Shown here: piece after piece, positions 11,721 to 22,452 of the stretch | Layout of the letters: every line of letters begins with the position of its first letter | Numbering within the stretch: the first letter of the stretch is position 1 | NCBI GenBank assembly: GCA_963556145.1 | Contig: OY744467.1 | Span: forward strand, 5,332,001 to 5,396,000 | From: Hygrocybe punicea | Lineage: Eukaryota > Basidiomycota > Agaricomycetes > Agaricales > Hygrophoraceae | Length of the DNA: 64,000 bases | Direction: 5' to 3' | Program-made: the position numbers and the translations under genes | The notes under the pieces: model-generated | Seen by the model: only the letters and a program-made list of their open reading frames with translations | Database searches by the model: none | What the model was told of the DNA's origin: nothing

Positions 11721-11752
11721 GCCATGCAAAGCAATGGCCCACACCCCACTAG
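11721..11752 (+). other. Helitron 3' terminus (hairpin plus CTAG)
   Basis: GCCATGC-AAA-GCAATGGC forms a stem with one bulged A at 11721-11738. CTAG ends at 11752 and the next base is T. This matches the established CTRR plus subterminal hairpin rule for Helitron 3' ends. Confidence 0.8.
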
Positions 11753-14317
11753 TTTTATCACCATCACATTCCCTGAATAATTTTAACAGGGTAATAAAGC
11801 ACTGTGGAACCATCCGGAATTTTTATGCTACCTGCATAGAGCATTTTTTGAGATGTCTAATGGGCCTGTCCAACGTTACACCAGTGCCTTCATACCCAGG
11901 TTCTCTGTCAATGCCATGGCTCTTGGAGGCAGTATGTGTTTTTTTCTTATACTATATTTTTCTCATGCTCTCCTTTACAGATGTTGAATGCCTTACATGA
12001 GTGGGTGAGTGGCATGCACAGGGATATCACCTTTTCAAGGGAAAACTACCAGGCTGTTTACAACAGCTACAGGGCAAAACTCAATGAATTGTTGGCGAAC
12101 AAATACCACACCTACTTCCTGGATATTTTGTGCAAGAGGATTTCTTAGAATGGGCAGTGAGTCCTTCCGATTTTATCTGCTTATCCACTTATTTCTCTAA
12201 ACACCATTCAGGATTTCTCTGAAAACCACTCAGGCTTTGGAGGTTGAGACTCACAGCAGGCACCAGTCAGATATTGTTACGTTTTCCAACTCCGCAACTC
12301 CAATTCTGACTCCATTACCCACCATGACAATTCCGCTTTACCACACCTTCCTTTTTCGTTCCCCTTTGCCTTTTGTCTTCTTTTGGACATTGTTGTTTAT
12401 TCTTGTTCTTGTTTCCTTTTTACCCTTTCTTCTAGAACAATCTAGACTGACCATGGACACATCCACGTGACCTTGCTGTACCCGAATAGTCTCCTTGCCA
12501 ATGGACATCATCGCTATTGTCTTTTCCCTTGCCCAGACATATTGTTTACTTCATCCCATGACAAACCGATACATAATGGCTGTACTCCCAACACAGCTAA
12601 TTACTGTAATCATCGTTGGCAGCATTGCCATCACTTTCCTTATCAGTTTTTATCTTGTTATGATCTATCTTTGGCATCGGCACTGAAACCCTTCTGCCAT
12701 TGATACGTCCGACTTCCACCTCAACAATATCTCACCACGTAATTGACAATTGCCATTCTCAGATATATGGTTTCCACTTTCGTATTCCGTGCCTACCATT
12801 ATCCTCCCTGACAATCTGATGACATTCCTCACCTGCTTGTGCACTCTGAACAATCCTTGATCACACGACATTTCACTGTTCTCTCCAATCTGACCATCGC
12901 CGAAGCACAAACCTTCAGACTTCGACCACAGCCCATGCGACTTCCCAATACAGTGAACTAACCCCTACAGTATTCAATGGCGTCTTTGAACACAAAAAAT
13001 TAACCTAAAATACCACAGGTAGCCAATTATCTTGAACAAAATCTGAATAGACCAAAATTTGCTTATATATTTAAAGACCACTCATACCAATTTTCAAAGA
13101 AATCAGTGAATATTTGCATGTTTTATGATCAAAACATTAGTGTTCAAAGGAGTGATCAGATTTCTGTCTGCCTGGTGAATATTCAGTTCCTAATTTTATT
13201 GATGGTTCTGAATAAAATTCAATATCCAGATGGGTTCAGATGATACACTGAAGAAATTAGAACACTTTGTAGCAGTAGAAATCAGTACAGAATCAATTAT
13301 ATTAGGATGTTCAAAGGACTGGTAGTGTTCAAAGGAGCCAGTGAACACTGTATTGTGTATTGTTCACATGACATCGCTTCAATGCAGCACCTGACATCTT
13401 ATTCCCACAGCTTGTCACTCGTGCCATGACTCGAAACCTGGACCCACATTTATTTATCCTTTTCTATCTATAACCTTGATACCTCCCACACTCGTTTACA
13501 ACAATACCCTTTCTTGGATGAATACCGACATTATGTGGACCACATTGTTCCACATACAGGACAAGACATCGCCCCTCGATATGTCATCGACACAGACATT
13601 GTCATCCGGTACAGCTTATGCTGTTTGCATGTCTGACCTCGACTAGCCCACTATCATAGTTGGTTTTTCCTCCGTACATTCCTTTGTTTTCTTTCATGCA
13701 AACCTTGCCACTATATCCACATTACCTCAAGACACTCCCTTCACCAATCCCACACTGGACGATACCCCTCTTCAACCTGACCGTGCATTGCATTTGCCAG
13801 ACTGCGCACTTGCCCATTACAGCAAGTGTAGACCCCAAATAGGCAATTCTGCACATCACATGATCCGATGACAAATCATCTGAGTTATCCGGACCTCTTC
13901 TATCCTCAATGACACCCTGGCCCCCAGTTGGATCACACGAACATCAACATGAGGACGCCTCATGTCCACCTCATGGTGAACATATAGTGTAGTTGGGCTT
14001 ACTGTAGCTTCATGGTTGGACTTCTATTTACCTCCCCTCAAGATTAGTCACTATATTTACTATTCTTGTAGTTGGTTCGGACTTTTTCTTCTTTTTTCTT
14101 CTTTACATTTAGTCTGGTTCTTGGGGCAGACCCTCTTGTCTTAGATAACCCCCACAGCTCGCAATGACATTAGATCTTGACCCCCTCTCTTAGCAGTGTT
14201 GTCTTAGCTGTAAGCAACAATGAAAACTGCTCTTCTCTCCTCTGGAAACTGCCTCCCAGTTAAGTTGATTGTTGCTGAAGCCCACTGCAGAAGCGATCCA
14301 TAACAGATATTCACTTT
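11753..14317. other. non-coding or degraded sequence with one coding-like remnant
   Basis: Most of this 2.6 kb shows no sustained coding signal. At about 11850-12150 two pieces read as protein: GPVQRYTSAFIPRFSVNA, then, after an intron-like gap ending in TTTACAG (about 11980), MLNALHEWVSGMHRDITFS and onward to FLDILCKRIS. I do not recognise the family. From 12240 to 14300 the sequence is pyrimidine- and CA-rich with many stops. Confidence 0.4.
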
Positions 14318-14620
14318 TTGTTAAGACTCCCAGCACACCTCCGACATTCTGCAGATGAACCAACAGATGGATACAGTCCTTATACCTCGTTCACAGCCCG
14401 ACAGCCCATTGCAGGACCCAGCTGCTTCCCTCAGGCTCCTGCTGGTCCCTCCAATGCCTACTATCAGACTGTCACAGGCCCTAGCTGCAGCCCCTATACT
14501 TCCTTCACAACCCCACAGCCCGTTGCAGGACCCAGCCATCTTCCTTCCTCCTGACCTCAGGCTCCCACTGGTCCCTCTGACTTCCATTGTCAAGCCCAGA
14601 CACTCATAGGTCCTAGAGAC

Positions 14621-16489
14621 TAGTGCTACCAAAGTTCAGTTCAGTCCAGTTCAGACCCATTTTGGCTGAACCCTGAACTGAACTCCAGGTTCAGTTCAGG
14701 ATTTCATGTGAACTGAACCTGAACCGCCCTGAACCATACAGATTTTTTTTCAGGGCCCGAACCGGGTTCATGAAGAGTTCAGACACTCAATTTTACTGTT
14801 ATCACACATTCTACATATAAAATTTTACAATTTATTATTGTTATATATTCCAACTATCTAAGACACTCATGATAAGGATTCAACGTGGGTTTTCATGGCT
14901 TAACCCACGCACCCACATCCCTGTAACCTTGCAAACATAGCCCCAACATCAATTGATGCTGGGCTGCATGTTTTTGAGGTGTCAGCTGAAGGGTCCTGGT
15001 CTGCTGCTGCTGGTGATCCCATGGCTTCACCATTCATTTTTTTTCAGTGTAGTTAGCACTAGAAAATAAAGTAAATTAGAAGCGTACCTATGCAGTGGGA
15101 GCCGTACATCCTCCTCCCCCTGCTCCCCTTGCCTTCATCATGGTGGATGTGCCGCCATTGATGCTGCTGCCATTACCAGCTGGTGTTGTGCTGGTGCCGT
15201 TGCCGGTGCTGTTGACACTGCTGTTGGTGCCGTTGACACTGCTGCCAGTGCTGCTGCTGCCGCTGCCGCTGTGGTGCCATTGCCAGCTGGTGTTGTGCTG
15301 GTGCCATTGCCAGTGCTGTTGACACTGCTGTTGGTGCCATTGATACTGCTGCCAGTGCTGCTGCCGCTGTGGTGCCATCGCCAGCTGGTGTTTTGCTGGT
15401 GCCATCGCCGGTGCTGTTGACGCTGCTGTTGGTGCTGTTGACACTGTTGCCAGTGCTGCTGCCGCCGCTGCTGCTGCTGTGCTGGTGCCATCGCCAGCTG
15501 GTGTTGTGCTTGTGCCATCGCCGGTGCTGTTAACGCTGCTGTTGGTGCCATTGACACTGCTGCCAGTGCTGCTGCTGCCGCTGCCGTTGTGCTGGTGCCA
15601 TCACCAGCTGGTGTTGTGCTGGTACCATTGCTGGTGTTGCTGCTGCTGGTGCTGCCACCGGTGCTGGTGTTGTGTTGGTGCTTGAACTGCCATTTGTCAT
15701 GAAGTAGTTAGTAACAAGGAAATAAAAATATATACTGACTGGCCATCATTGTCATCTCCATCGTCTCCATCGTCGTCGTCTCCATCATCCGTTGTTGTCT
15801 CTGGGGCATTGGCATTGGCATGGGCATTGATGCTGGTGCTGGTGCTGCTTCTCCTGCTGCTGCTGTTGTTGTCGCTGGGCTGGTGTTGGTGCCGCTGTTG
15901 CCAGCCCCGGTGCCATTGACGCTGCCGGTGCTGCTGATGTGGCACAAACTGCTGTGCTCACATAGTTAGTAACATAGAAATGAATAAAAATACATACCTG
16001 TAACCCTCGCCGACCCTTTGTCACTGCCGCTGATGCTGCCACCACCTCTGATGCTGGTGCTGGTGCTTGCATTGTGCATTGTTGTCGTTGTCATTATCAT
16101 TATCATTGTCGTCATCCAGTGTTGTGGTGCTGCCGACTTGGTGGTGGCTGGTAGAAGTACCTACAAATGTATTAGTGACTCAAGAACAAATGACAATGAA
16201 AGTACGGTTGTTGGTGGCTGAGAATAAAGTTCAGTGACCAAAACAGAAATTTGCTGAATCGGCATGTGAGCACAACTTTCATTTGGAGTGAAAAATACAT
16301 ACCTGCAGACATCAGTTCAGCAGTTCTGAACCACTTGTGAACCGTTTAGACAACACAGGGGTTGCCTGAACCCAAAACCGGACCCGGGGTTCAGTTCAGC
16401 CCAAGGTGCTGGACTGAACCGAACTTCCAGTTTGGTTCGGAGTTCGAACCGGGTTTGGTTTGGTTCTGAACTGAACTTTGGCAGCACTA
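14621..16489. mobile_element. non-autonomous TIR element, 1.87 kb, 8-bp TSD (KDZ/hAT-like)
   Basis: The termini are inverted: TAGTGCTACCAAAGTTCAG at the left, and the reverse complement TAGTGCTGCCAAAGTTCAG at the right. Perfect 8-bp direct repeats CTAGAGAC flank it (14613-14620 and 16490-16497). Subterminal regions are packed with TTCAG and GAACC-GGTTC motifs in inverted order. The interior holds only trinucleotide-based repeats and no transposase. The termini closely resemble those of the 13.7-kb KDZ element at 48277-61999 (TAGTGTTGCC), so that family is the most likely source of transposase. An 8-bp TSD is also usual for hAT elements, so hAT is the alternative. Confidence 0.85.
15088..15690. 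repeat. trinucleotide-based minisatellite
   Basis: A higher-order repeat of CTG/GCC/GGT-type triplets, with a recurring segment GCCAGCTGGTGTTGTGCTGG spaced 100-130 bp apart. It is open in several frames on both strands (Gln/Ala/His/Ser-rich on the minus strand), which is a composition effect. A similar GAT/CTG-rich array follows at 15740-16130. Confidence 0.75.
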
Positions 16490-16647
16490 CTAGAGACCAC
16501 CCCCTGCCTGCCATCAACCCAGGAGTGCTACCCATCCATACTACCCTGCCTATCTGGCCATCATCACCTGAGTTAGCTTCCCCTACTGCCAGCAGCATCC
16601 TCAGTGGTATTTCTGAGACTGATGCAACCGAGCAGCAACTTTGGTGA

Positions 16648-18243
16648 GAGAATGAGGCTGCTTTCACAGACTCCTCATCTGTGAACTACAACTAGGATTC
16701 AGGTCAGGGAGAAGAATAGTTTGTTTGCAAAGCTCATCTCAGCCTAGTATGTTTCATGCTAGCATAGGTCTACATATCCAAGTAGTATATACTGTATAAT
16801 ATGTGCTGAATATCAGACAGCATCAAATTGGATCTCTTGAATCAGATCCGAATCTCGCTTATAAATGACATTTTGTTTTCAATGTCCATTTATGGTAAGG
16901 ATTGGAATAAGTGAAGTCAGTATGGTAGTATATTAGGGTATACTCAGTAACCATGGTAAAGACTTGGCTAATGTTTTCCTGATGTTTGGAATTTCAACCT
17001 CAGACTCATTGAGATCCTGTACTGAAAAGTATCCCTCAACTCAAGATTACCTCAAAGTTGACATTGACACTAGTGAGTTTGATATGCTACATTCCATGAT
17101 TGTCCTTTTAGAATGTATTGTTTATGTTTTGGCACATGATAAGGCTACCAAGAAAGATCAGCCAATGACCAATACACCAAAACTGACAATCCCAAAGAAC
17201 TCCAAACCATCACTGAGTCAGCAGACAGAGGGTAATCAAGAAAGGAGGCAGAGAAATATTACACCCTTATGGTTTTTTGCTCTCACCCATTTCTATTGAT
17301 TATTTATCACATCCATTATTTTCTTTCATTATAAATCCATACGAATTCACATAGTTACAATCTATGGTACAACCTACTAGCGGCAGTTAAGTCTTTCTTT
17401 TCAAAATTCTTGGTTCATATTCCTGTAAGATCTTGCTAAAATTCACCAGGCCAAAACTTGTCAAAATCATGCAACAGTCAAGCAGAACAGAGGTGAATTC
17501 CACCATATATTGAATTCTTTCATTATTGGGAAAAGTTAGGGAATACTGGAATTCATCACAAAGTCTGGAGAATTTCATAGGTGCTGTGTTCCACAGTGAA
17601 TATTTACCTATTGTGCTGGTAATCTATTTCCTACTCACCAAAGTCAAGAATAAAGGTATACTTTATTTACTTATTGGAAAATGCATTTCAGTATGTCCAA
17701 AGTTAGTTTTTTGAATCACCTATTTGTAGACCACAAAAAGGTAATTCAAAGCATGTGACTCCTGCTAAGGCATCAAATAATTCAAATTTACATAAATAAA
17801 TATTTTTGTTTGTCTCTTACAGTAGTTCATTGACAACAAATTGACATGATGGCCACATTATCCTCAAAGATATTACTTTTTATCATCTGTATCCTGCTCA
17901 TGACATTCATTTGTCCCTTCTGTAAATCTGATGGTTTCCACAGCACTTGAGGTGTTACTGTTCACCAGTCTTCATGCTCAAAAGCAAAAGAAAAACTGGT
18001 TCTTGCTGTAACATCGAAGAAATGTAAAAGAGAAGAGCTGCAGGTCAAGAAAGTCACTGGGTTTATACCTGAAGTAGAATGGAGCACAGAAAGGGCTACA
18101 ACAGTTGCTCAAACCGATGAGGCTGGTCCAGGTCAGGGCTTGGACAACATTCAGTTGGCTGATGTATGTGGTCAAACATGTCTATAAAGAAAAATTGATT
18201 ATGAAACACCTATTATTAACAGCATGTTGACTCGGGTGGTCAT
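16648..18243. other. AT-rich region without a recognised gene
   Basis: A 111-codon ORF at 16964-17299 (+) has mixed composition but no motif I recognise. Around 17990-18180 a further piece on + reads like protein but is broken by stops. Some of this may be the decayed 5' part of the Plavaka gene that starts to be recognisable at about 18240. Confidence 0.35.
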
Positions 18244-18851
18244 ATGCCACAGCTGCTGTTTTTGAATAATGCCAAGCTGACAGAGCCAGCTTTGTTAGGA
18301 CAAGGACATTGTACATGTGTTCCTAAAACAATACAAAAATTTTCTTTCTTCCTCTGCCACTCCACTTTCACACCTGCCAAAGATAACATGTGCACCACAT
18401 CAGCAACCACAGCAACCTATCCATATTCATGAGGAAGTCCGAAGTGGCAACTGAAATCTCAGTTGGCGAACAACCTGTCAAGGTGCCACCTGTACAAATT
18501 GAGACAATGCCAAATGATATGACTCTGCGCTGTCCAATGATGCCATTGGATTAGGAGACGTATACAACTCACCTGGCCTGTGATCATTGGATGATACTCA
18601 ATCACAATAAAATCCAACTAATTCTGTCCTTGGTAAAAACTATTTTGCACCATTTTTGAATGCAACTGTCTTTTGTCTGATGACATGGTGGTATGGTGGC
18701 TCTGGTGCCAAATCTGCCACTGATCTTGATCGCCTTGTCAAGGATGTCTTATCCTGGGAGGACTTCGACCAATGGCATATAGATGGGTTCAGTGCAGCAA
18801 GAGAATGCTCTTGCCTTGATAAGGCCAAGAAGGAAAATAAATTATTTCCAG

Positions 18852-19062
18852 TGATACACAGAGAGTGAGTGAGAGGGTCTCTAAGTGTGGGGTGCGAGTG
18901 CTGATCCAAGGGAGGCTCCAAGCTCAACTGTGATGGGGGAAAAGGGGGAATCCAATCCTTTTTTTTGTACTTGTTGTGCTACAATAAGTACATAACAAAA
19001 ACTAACTAATAAAAATAGGTAAAATAGGTGATTCGGACCTCAGACACGCAGCATGCGTATTA
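18852..19062. repeat. left LTR (211 bp)
   Basis: Nearly identical to 22252-22452 over its length, including the distinctive stretches GTACTTGTTGTGCTACAATA and GATTCGGACCTCAGACACGC. It is 10 bp longer than its partner because of a small insertion in the GAGAG stretch near its start. Confidence 0.85.
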
Positions 19063-22000
19063 TCCTCCTGGTCACTGAAAATCTGACTGTCCCAGTCAGG
19101 AGAAGGGGGGGGGGAAGTGAATGAAGAAAAAGAAAAAGTAAAGTGAAATCAAACCAAAGGAACAAAAGAAATCAGAAAATATAAAGAAAATAAAAAATAA
19201 AAAATAAAATAAAATCTAAAGGGAAAGAAGACTCTACTCTAAACAAGCAACACGATTGTCCAAACCTGAAATCCAATTCTCCAAATAACCAAACTGTTTC
19301 TCCAAATTCTTCACTCACTTTTCCAACAGAAAATGACTTGCTCAGAAATTGATGAAATTGATGTGAACTTTTTCGAGTTCCGAGTATTCTTGTTGATTGC
19401 GAATCTTGATCTTGGTGTTGACTTCTTTGCAAGAGAACTGAGGAGTGTGTGGTGGACATGAGAATGTGGACTGAATCTTGTACATGGATGTCAAAAGGGG
19501 AGGGGGTGTAGATTTAGACGAGGACGGTGGTGACAATGGGAAGGGCAGTGCTTGAGGTGTCTTGACTTGAATGGGGATGCGGGAGGGAGTCGATGTTGAT
19601 GGTGAGGGTAATGGTGGTGGTGGTGATGGTGTTTCAGGAGACCGCAGGGGCATGTCACAGTTGGTCTCCTGGGGCAACGGCGTGTCCATAGGTGCAAACG
19701 GGGGACGATTTGGGTGCAAAACAATGGGGCACAGGTCAGGATGCCTCAAAGATGGTGTTTTGGGGGAAGGCATGGGCTCTGGTGCTGGTGGCACATCACG
19801 GCTTGATGAAGGGGATGATGGAGGGGGTCTGGACGTGGTTTGCGGGCAAATTGGGGGTGAAACGGGGGTGGATGTGGTTGAAATGGTCAAAAACAGGTTC
19901 TGGTGGGCAAGGATGTAGATTTCTGGGGACAATATGGCCGCTGACACTGACGGCGTGTCACGGCTGGCTTCTGGGGATGATGGCATGGGTGTGGACGATG
20001 ACGGGGACTGAGATGAGCGTGAAATGAGAGAGCGTGAAATGGGGGGAGACGCTGATACACTTGTGGTCCTTGTAGGGACCAAGTGTGAATGCGAGATCGT
20101 GGGTCTCCGAAGCCACTCAAGAGAGCTCAAACTCAAAGTGAAAGGGGGAAAGGTTTCTTATTTGTCTCTATTTACTACAGTCTTTAAATACTGAAGTAAA
20201 TAAGAAAAGAAAGAAATCTAAAATAAACCAAATCAGGGCTCAGCGGTGATACAGGTGTATCATCTTCCTGGGTGCTAAAATTCTGACTGTCCCCAGTCAG
20301 CTACACAGGGGAAAGAAAGTAAAGTAAGGGAAGGGGGAAGAGAAAGAAGAAAGACAAAGCATATGAAAACATATTGATAGATCAGGACATAGATGAAACA
20401 AAAAACAGCATACGATGAACTCAGGTGCCCAACTGGGGCAGCTATACAAAGGCGATGAAATATGAGGGCCCAACTAGGGCAGCTATATGAAGGTGATGAA
20501 AGACAAGGGCCTGACTGGGGCAACTATATGAAGGCGATGAAAGATGAGCGCCCAACTGGGGCAGCTATAGGAAGGTGATGAAATATGAGTGTGCCTGACA
20601 AAGGCAGCAATATACGGTGGGGGGGCCCAAAGAGAGCTATGAAATATGATGGGGGTGGTGGCGTTTGGTGTGGTTCACTCCTGGCGATGACAGCAAGGCC
20701 ATAGATGCGAACATGGGGTGAAACGGGGGCAAAACAGGGGAGAACACAGCTGGAGGCCGATAGGGACGTAAAGGAGGCAGCGGAAATGGTGTTTTAGGGG
20801 ACAGCTGGCGTGAAGACACAGAGTGTACGTGATGACTAACTTCCGGGGACAATGGAATGGGCGTAGGCAAGGACGATGGACCAAACAGAGGGGAAACGGG
20901 GGCAGATGCGTCAATACGCGTGCGGACGTGTTTTCCTGGGGCTGGCGCAGGCTCAGATGGTGCAGGCGTGGCATGGTCTGCTTCTGGGGATGACATCGAG
21001 TGTGTGGGTGTGGACAGGGGGCGATTCAGGTGCGAAACAAGGGGGGACGCGTTGATATGCACTTGGATGTGTTTTGCTGGGGCCAGCATGGGCATAGGCA
21101 TGGACAGTGTGTCACGGATCACCTCTGGGGACGACGGAGAGGGTGTGGACGCGGATGGGTGGTCATTCGGGCGCGAAATGGGAGACGCATCAAGACGCCT
21201 CGAAAAAGGCCTTTTGGGGGACTGCGTGGGCTCGAACGGTGGGGACATGCGACGGTTCACATCTGGGGACGACAGTGAGTGCGTATGCAGAGACGGGAGC
21301 TGAAACGGGCGCGAAACGAGAGGGAACATGATGGGATCGGTCGAGAACGGGGTTTGTTGAGCGTTGACATGGTTTTCCGGGAACCGCGCGGGATCAAGCG
21401 ATGGGGAGGGGCCCGGGATTGTATCTGGGGATGACGGCGAGGCCATAGATGCGAACAGCAGGTGAAACGGGGGCAAGACGGAGGGGGGCATGCTGGGCTG
21501 CCTCAAAAACGGTGTTGGGCGTGCGCAGACGCGTTTTTCTATGGACTGCTTCGGTTCAAAGCTTGGGGACGGGACCGGGCTTGCCTCTGGGGATGACAGT
21601 GAGTCCATGGACGCGAACGGGTGGCCAAACGGGGGCCAAACGGGGGCAAGAGTGCTGGGACACGTCAAAAACGCCGTGTGGACGCGTTTTCCTGCTCGGT
21701 TACCGCGGAAATGGCAATGATGGGCGTACCTAGGGGTGCACAGGCTAAACCCGTTGCACGCTGCATGTTTTCCATCTGTTTTGTTGCTTATTTCTTCTGT
21801 GTTTCGTGAACGATGCACGAGTGGCGTTCCCTGTTTGAGGTGCTCGTTGGGGCCGTTTTTGAGCATTCTGGGCATGGATTTTTGACCGGAATTGGTGGGG
21901 CATGGACTTCCGAGTACGTTGGGGTTGTAAAATGAGTGTGGGGGGACAGATTAGTGAAATAAAATGGTAAAGGCGGGGGTGGACAAAGGTAATGGCGCAT

Positions 22001-22251
22001 GACGGATGTGACGGTGTGACACGAATAACAAAGAGGGCCGAGTTGTGCTGCCAAGGAGGCGCGACGGGCAATAGAAAACAAATAGAAGTGTTGAAGAGGT
22101 CGGGAAAGACTTGAGGGAAACTAGACAATAGGGAATGCTGGAAAATGCTGCTGAAACTGGTGCAACAAGTGGCTAAGCTGCTGATAAGCGCTGGAAAAGG
22201 GATAACCAAAAAGCTGAGATGACTTGGGACTCCTCGTGGTGGGCTCCAAAA
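19063..22251 (-). other. LTR-element interior: Pro/Ser-rich repetitive ORFs
   Basis: On the minus strand, 20637-21875 (412 codons) and 19342-20136 (264 codons) are open and Pro/Ser/His-rich. The underlying DNA is a degenerate tandem repeat of about 130 bp (TCTGGGGATGACGG, then GTGGACG, then GGTGAAACGGGGGC). A hairpin CTGACTG-TCC-CAGTCAG near 19083 and again near 20284 marks a duplicated segment. Codon-like periodicity could be a side effect of the repeats; a real gag-like protein is not excluded. No recognised domain. Confidence 0.4.
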
Positions 22252-22452
22252 TGATACACTGAGAGAGAGTCTAAGTGTGTTGTGCGAGGACTGATCCAAG
22301 GGAGGTCTCAAGCTCAGCAGTGATGGGGAAAAAGGGGGAATCTAATCTCTTTGTTTGTACTTGTTGTGCTACAATAAGTACATAACAAAAACCAACTAAT
22401 AAAAATAGGTAAAATAGGTGATTCGGACCTCAGACACGCAGCATGCGTATCA
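22252..22452. repeat. right LTR (201 bp)
   Basis: Direct repeat of 18852-19062. It starts TGATACACTGAGAG and ends CATGCGTATCA, followed directly by the CCAG target copy. Some differences from the partner (TGTTG versus GGGGT, and others) indicate that the insertion is not brand new. Confidence 0.85.

Larger units (their letters stand above)
3900..11752 (+). mobile_element. Helitron (rolling-circle transposon); 5' end unresolved
   Basis: The element encodes a RepHel protein (Rep HUH-like domain plus Pif1-type helicase) and ends with the classic Helitron 3' signature: an imperfect hairpin at 11721-11738, eleven bases, then CTAG at 11749-11752 followed by T, the expected A^T insertion site. The listed start is only the start of the in-frame open region; the true 5' TC terminus lies further upstream in 2860-3900. 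The element interrupts no recognisable gene. It is much more AT-rich than the host genes further along the window. Confidence 0.85.
14318..16647 (+). pseudogene. Pro/Ser/Thr-rich ORF split by an 8-bp-TSD element
   Basis: The left part (14318-14620) encodes a repeat-like Pro/Gly/Ser sequence with phrases such as ARQPIAGPS and TPQPVAGPS, and contains one in-frame TGA at 14552-14554. The right part (16498-16647) continues in exactly the same frame once the intervening element and one target-site copy are removed, giving ...LIGPRD|HPLPAINPG... and ending ...EQQLW-stop. The function is unknown; it may be a gag-like or other transposon-derived gene. Confidence 0.55.
18852..22452 (-). mobile_element. 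non-autonomous LTR element, 3.6 kb, nested in Plavaka
   Basis: Two direct repeats (18852-19062 and 22252-22452) start TGATACAC and end GCGTATYA, giving the usual TG...CA LTR ends. CCAG directly flanks both sides (18848-18851 and 22453-22456) and fits a short target duplication. Removing the element and one CCAG rejoins the Plavaka frame. No gag, protease, RT, RNase H or integrase is seen. Orientation is a tentative minus: an AGGAGGA purine run lies next to the left LTR on the minus strand, and TGGAGCCCACC next to the right LTR could be a primer-binding site. The interior contains Pro/Ser-rich minus-strand ORFs. Confidence 0.8.
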
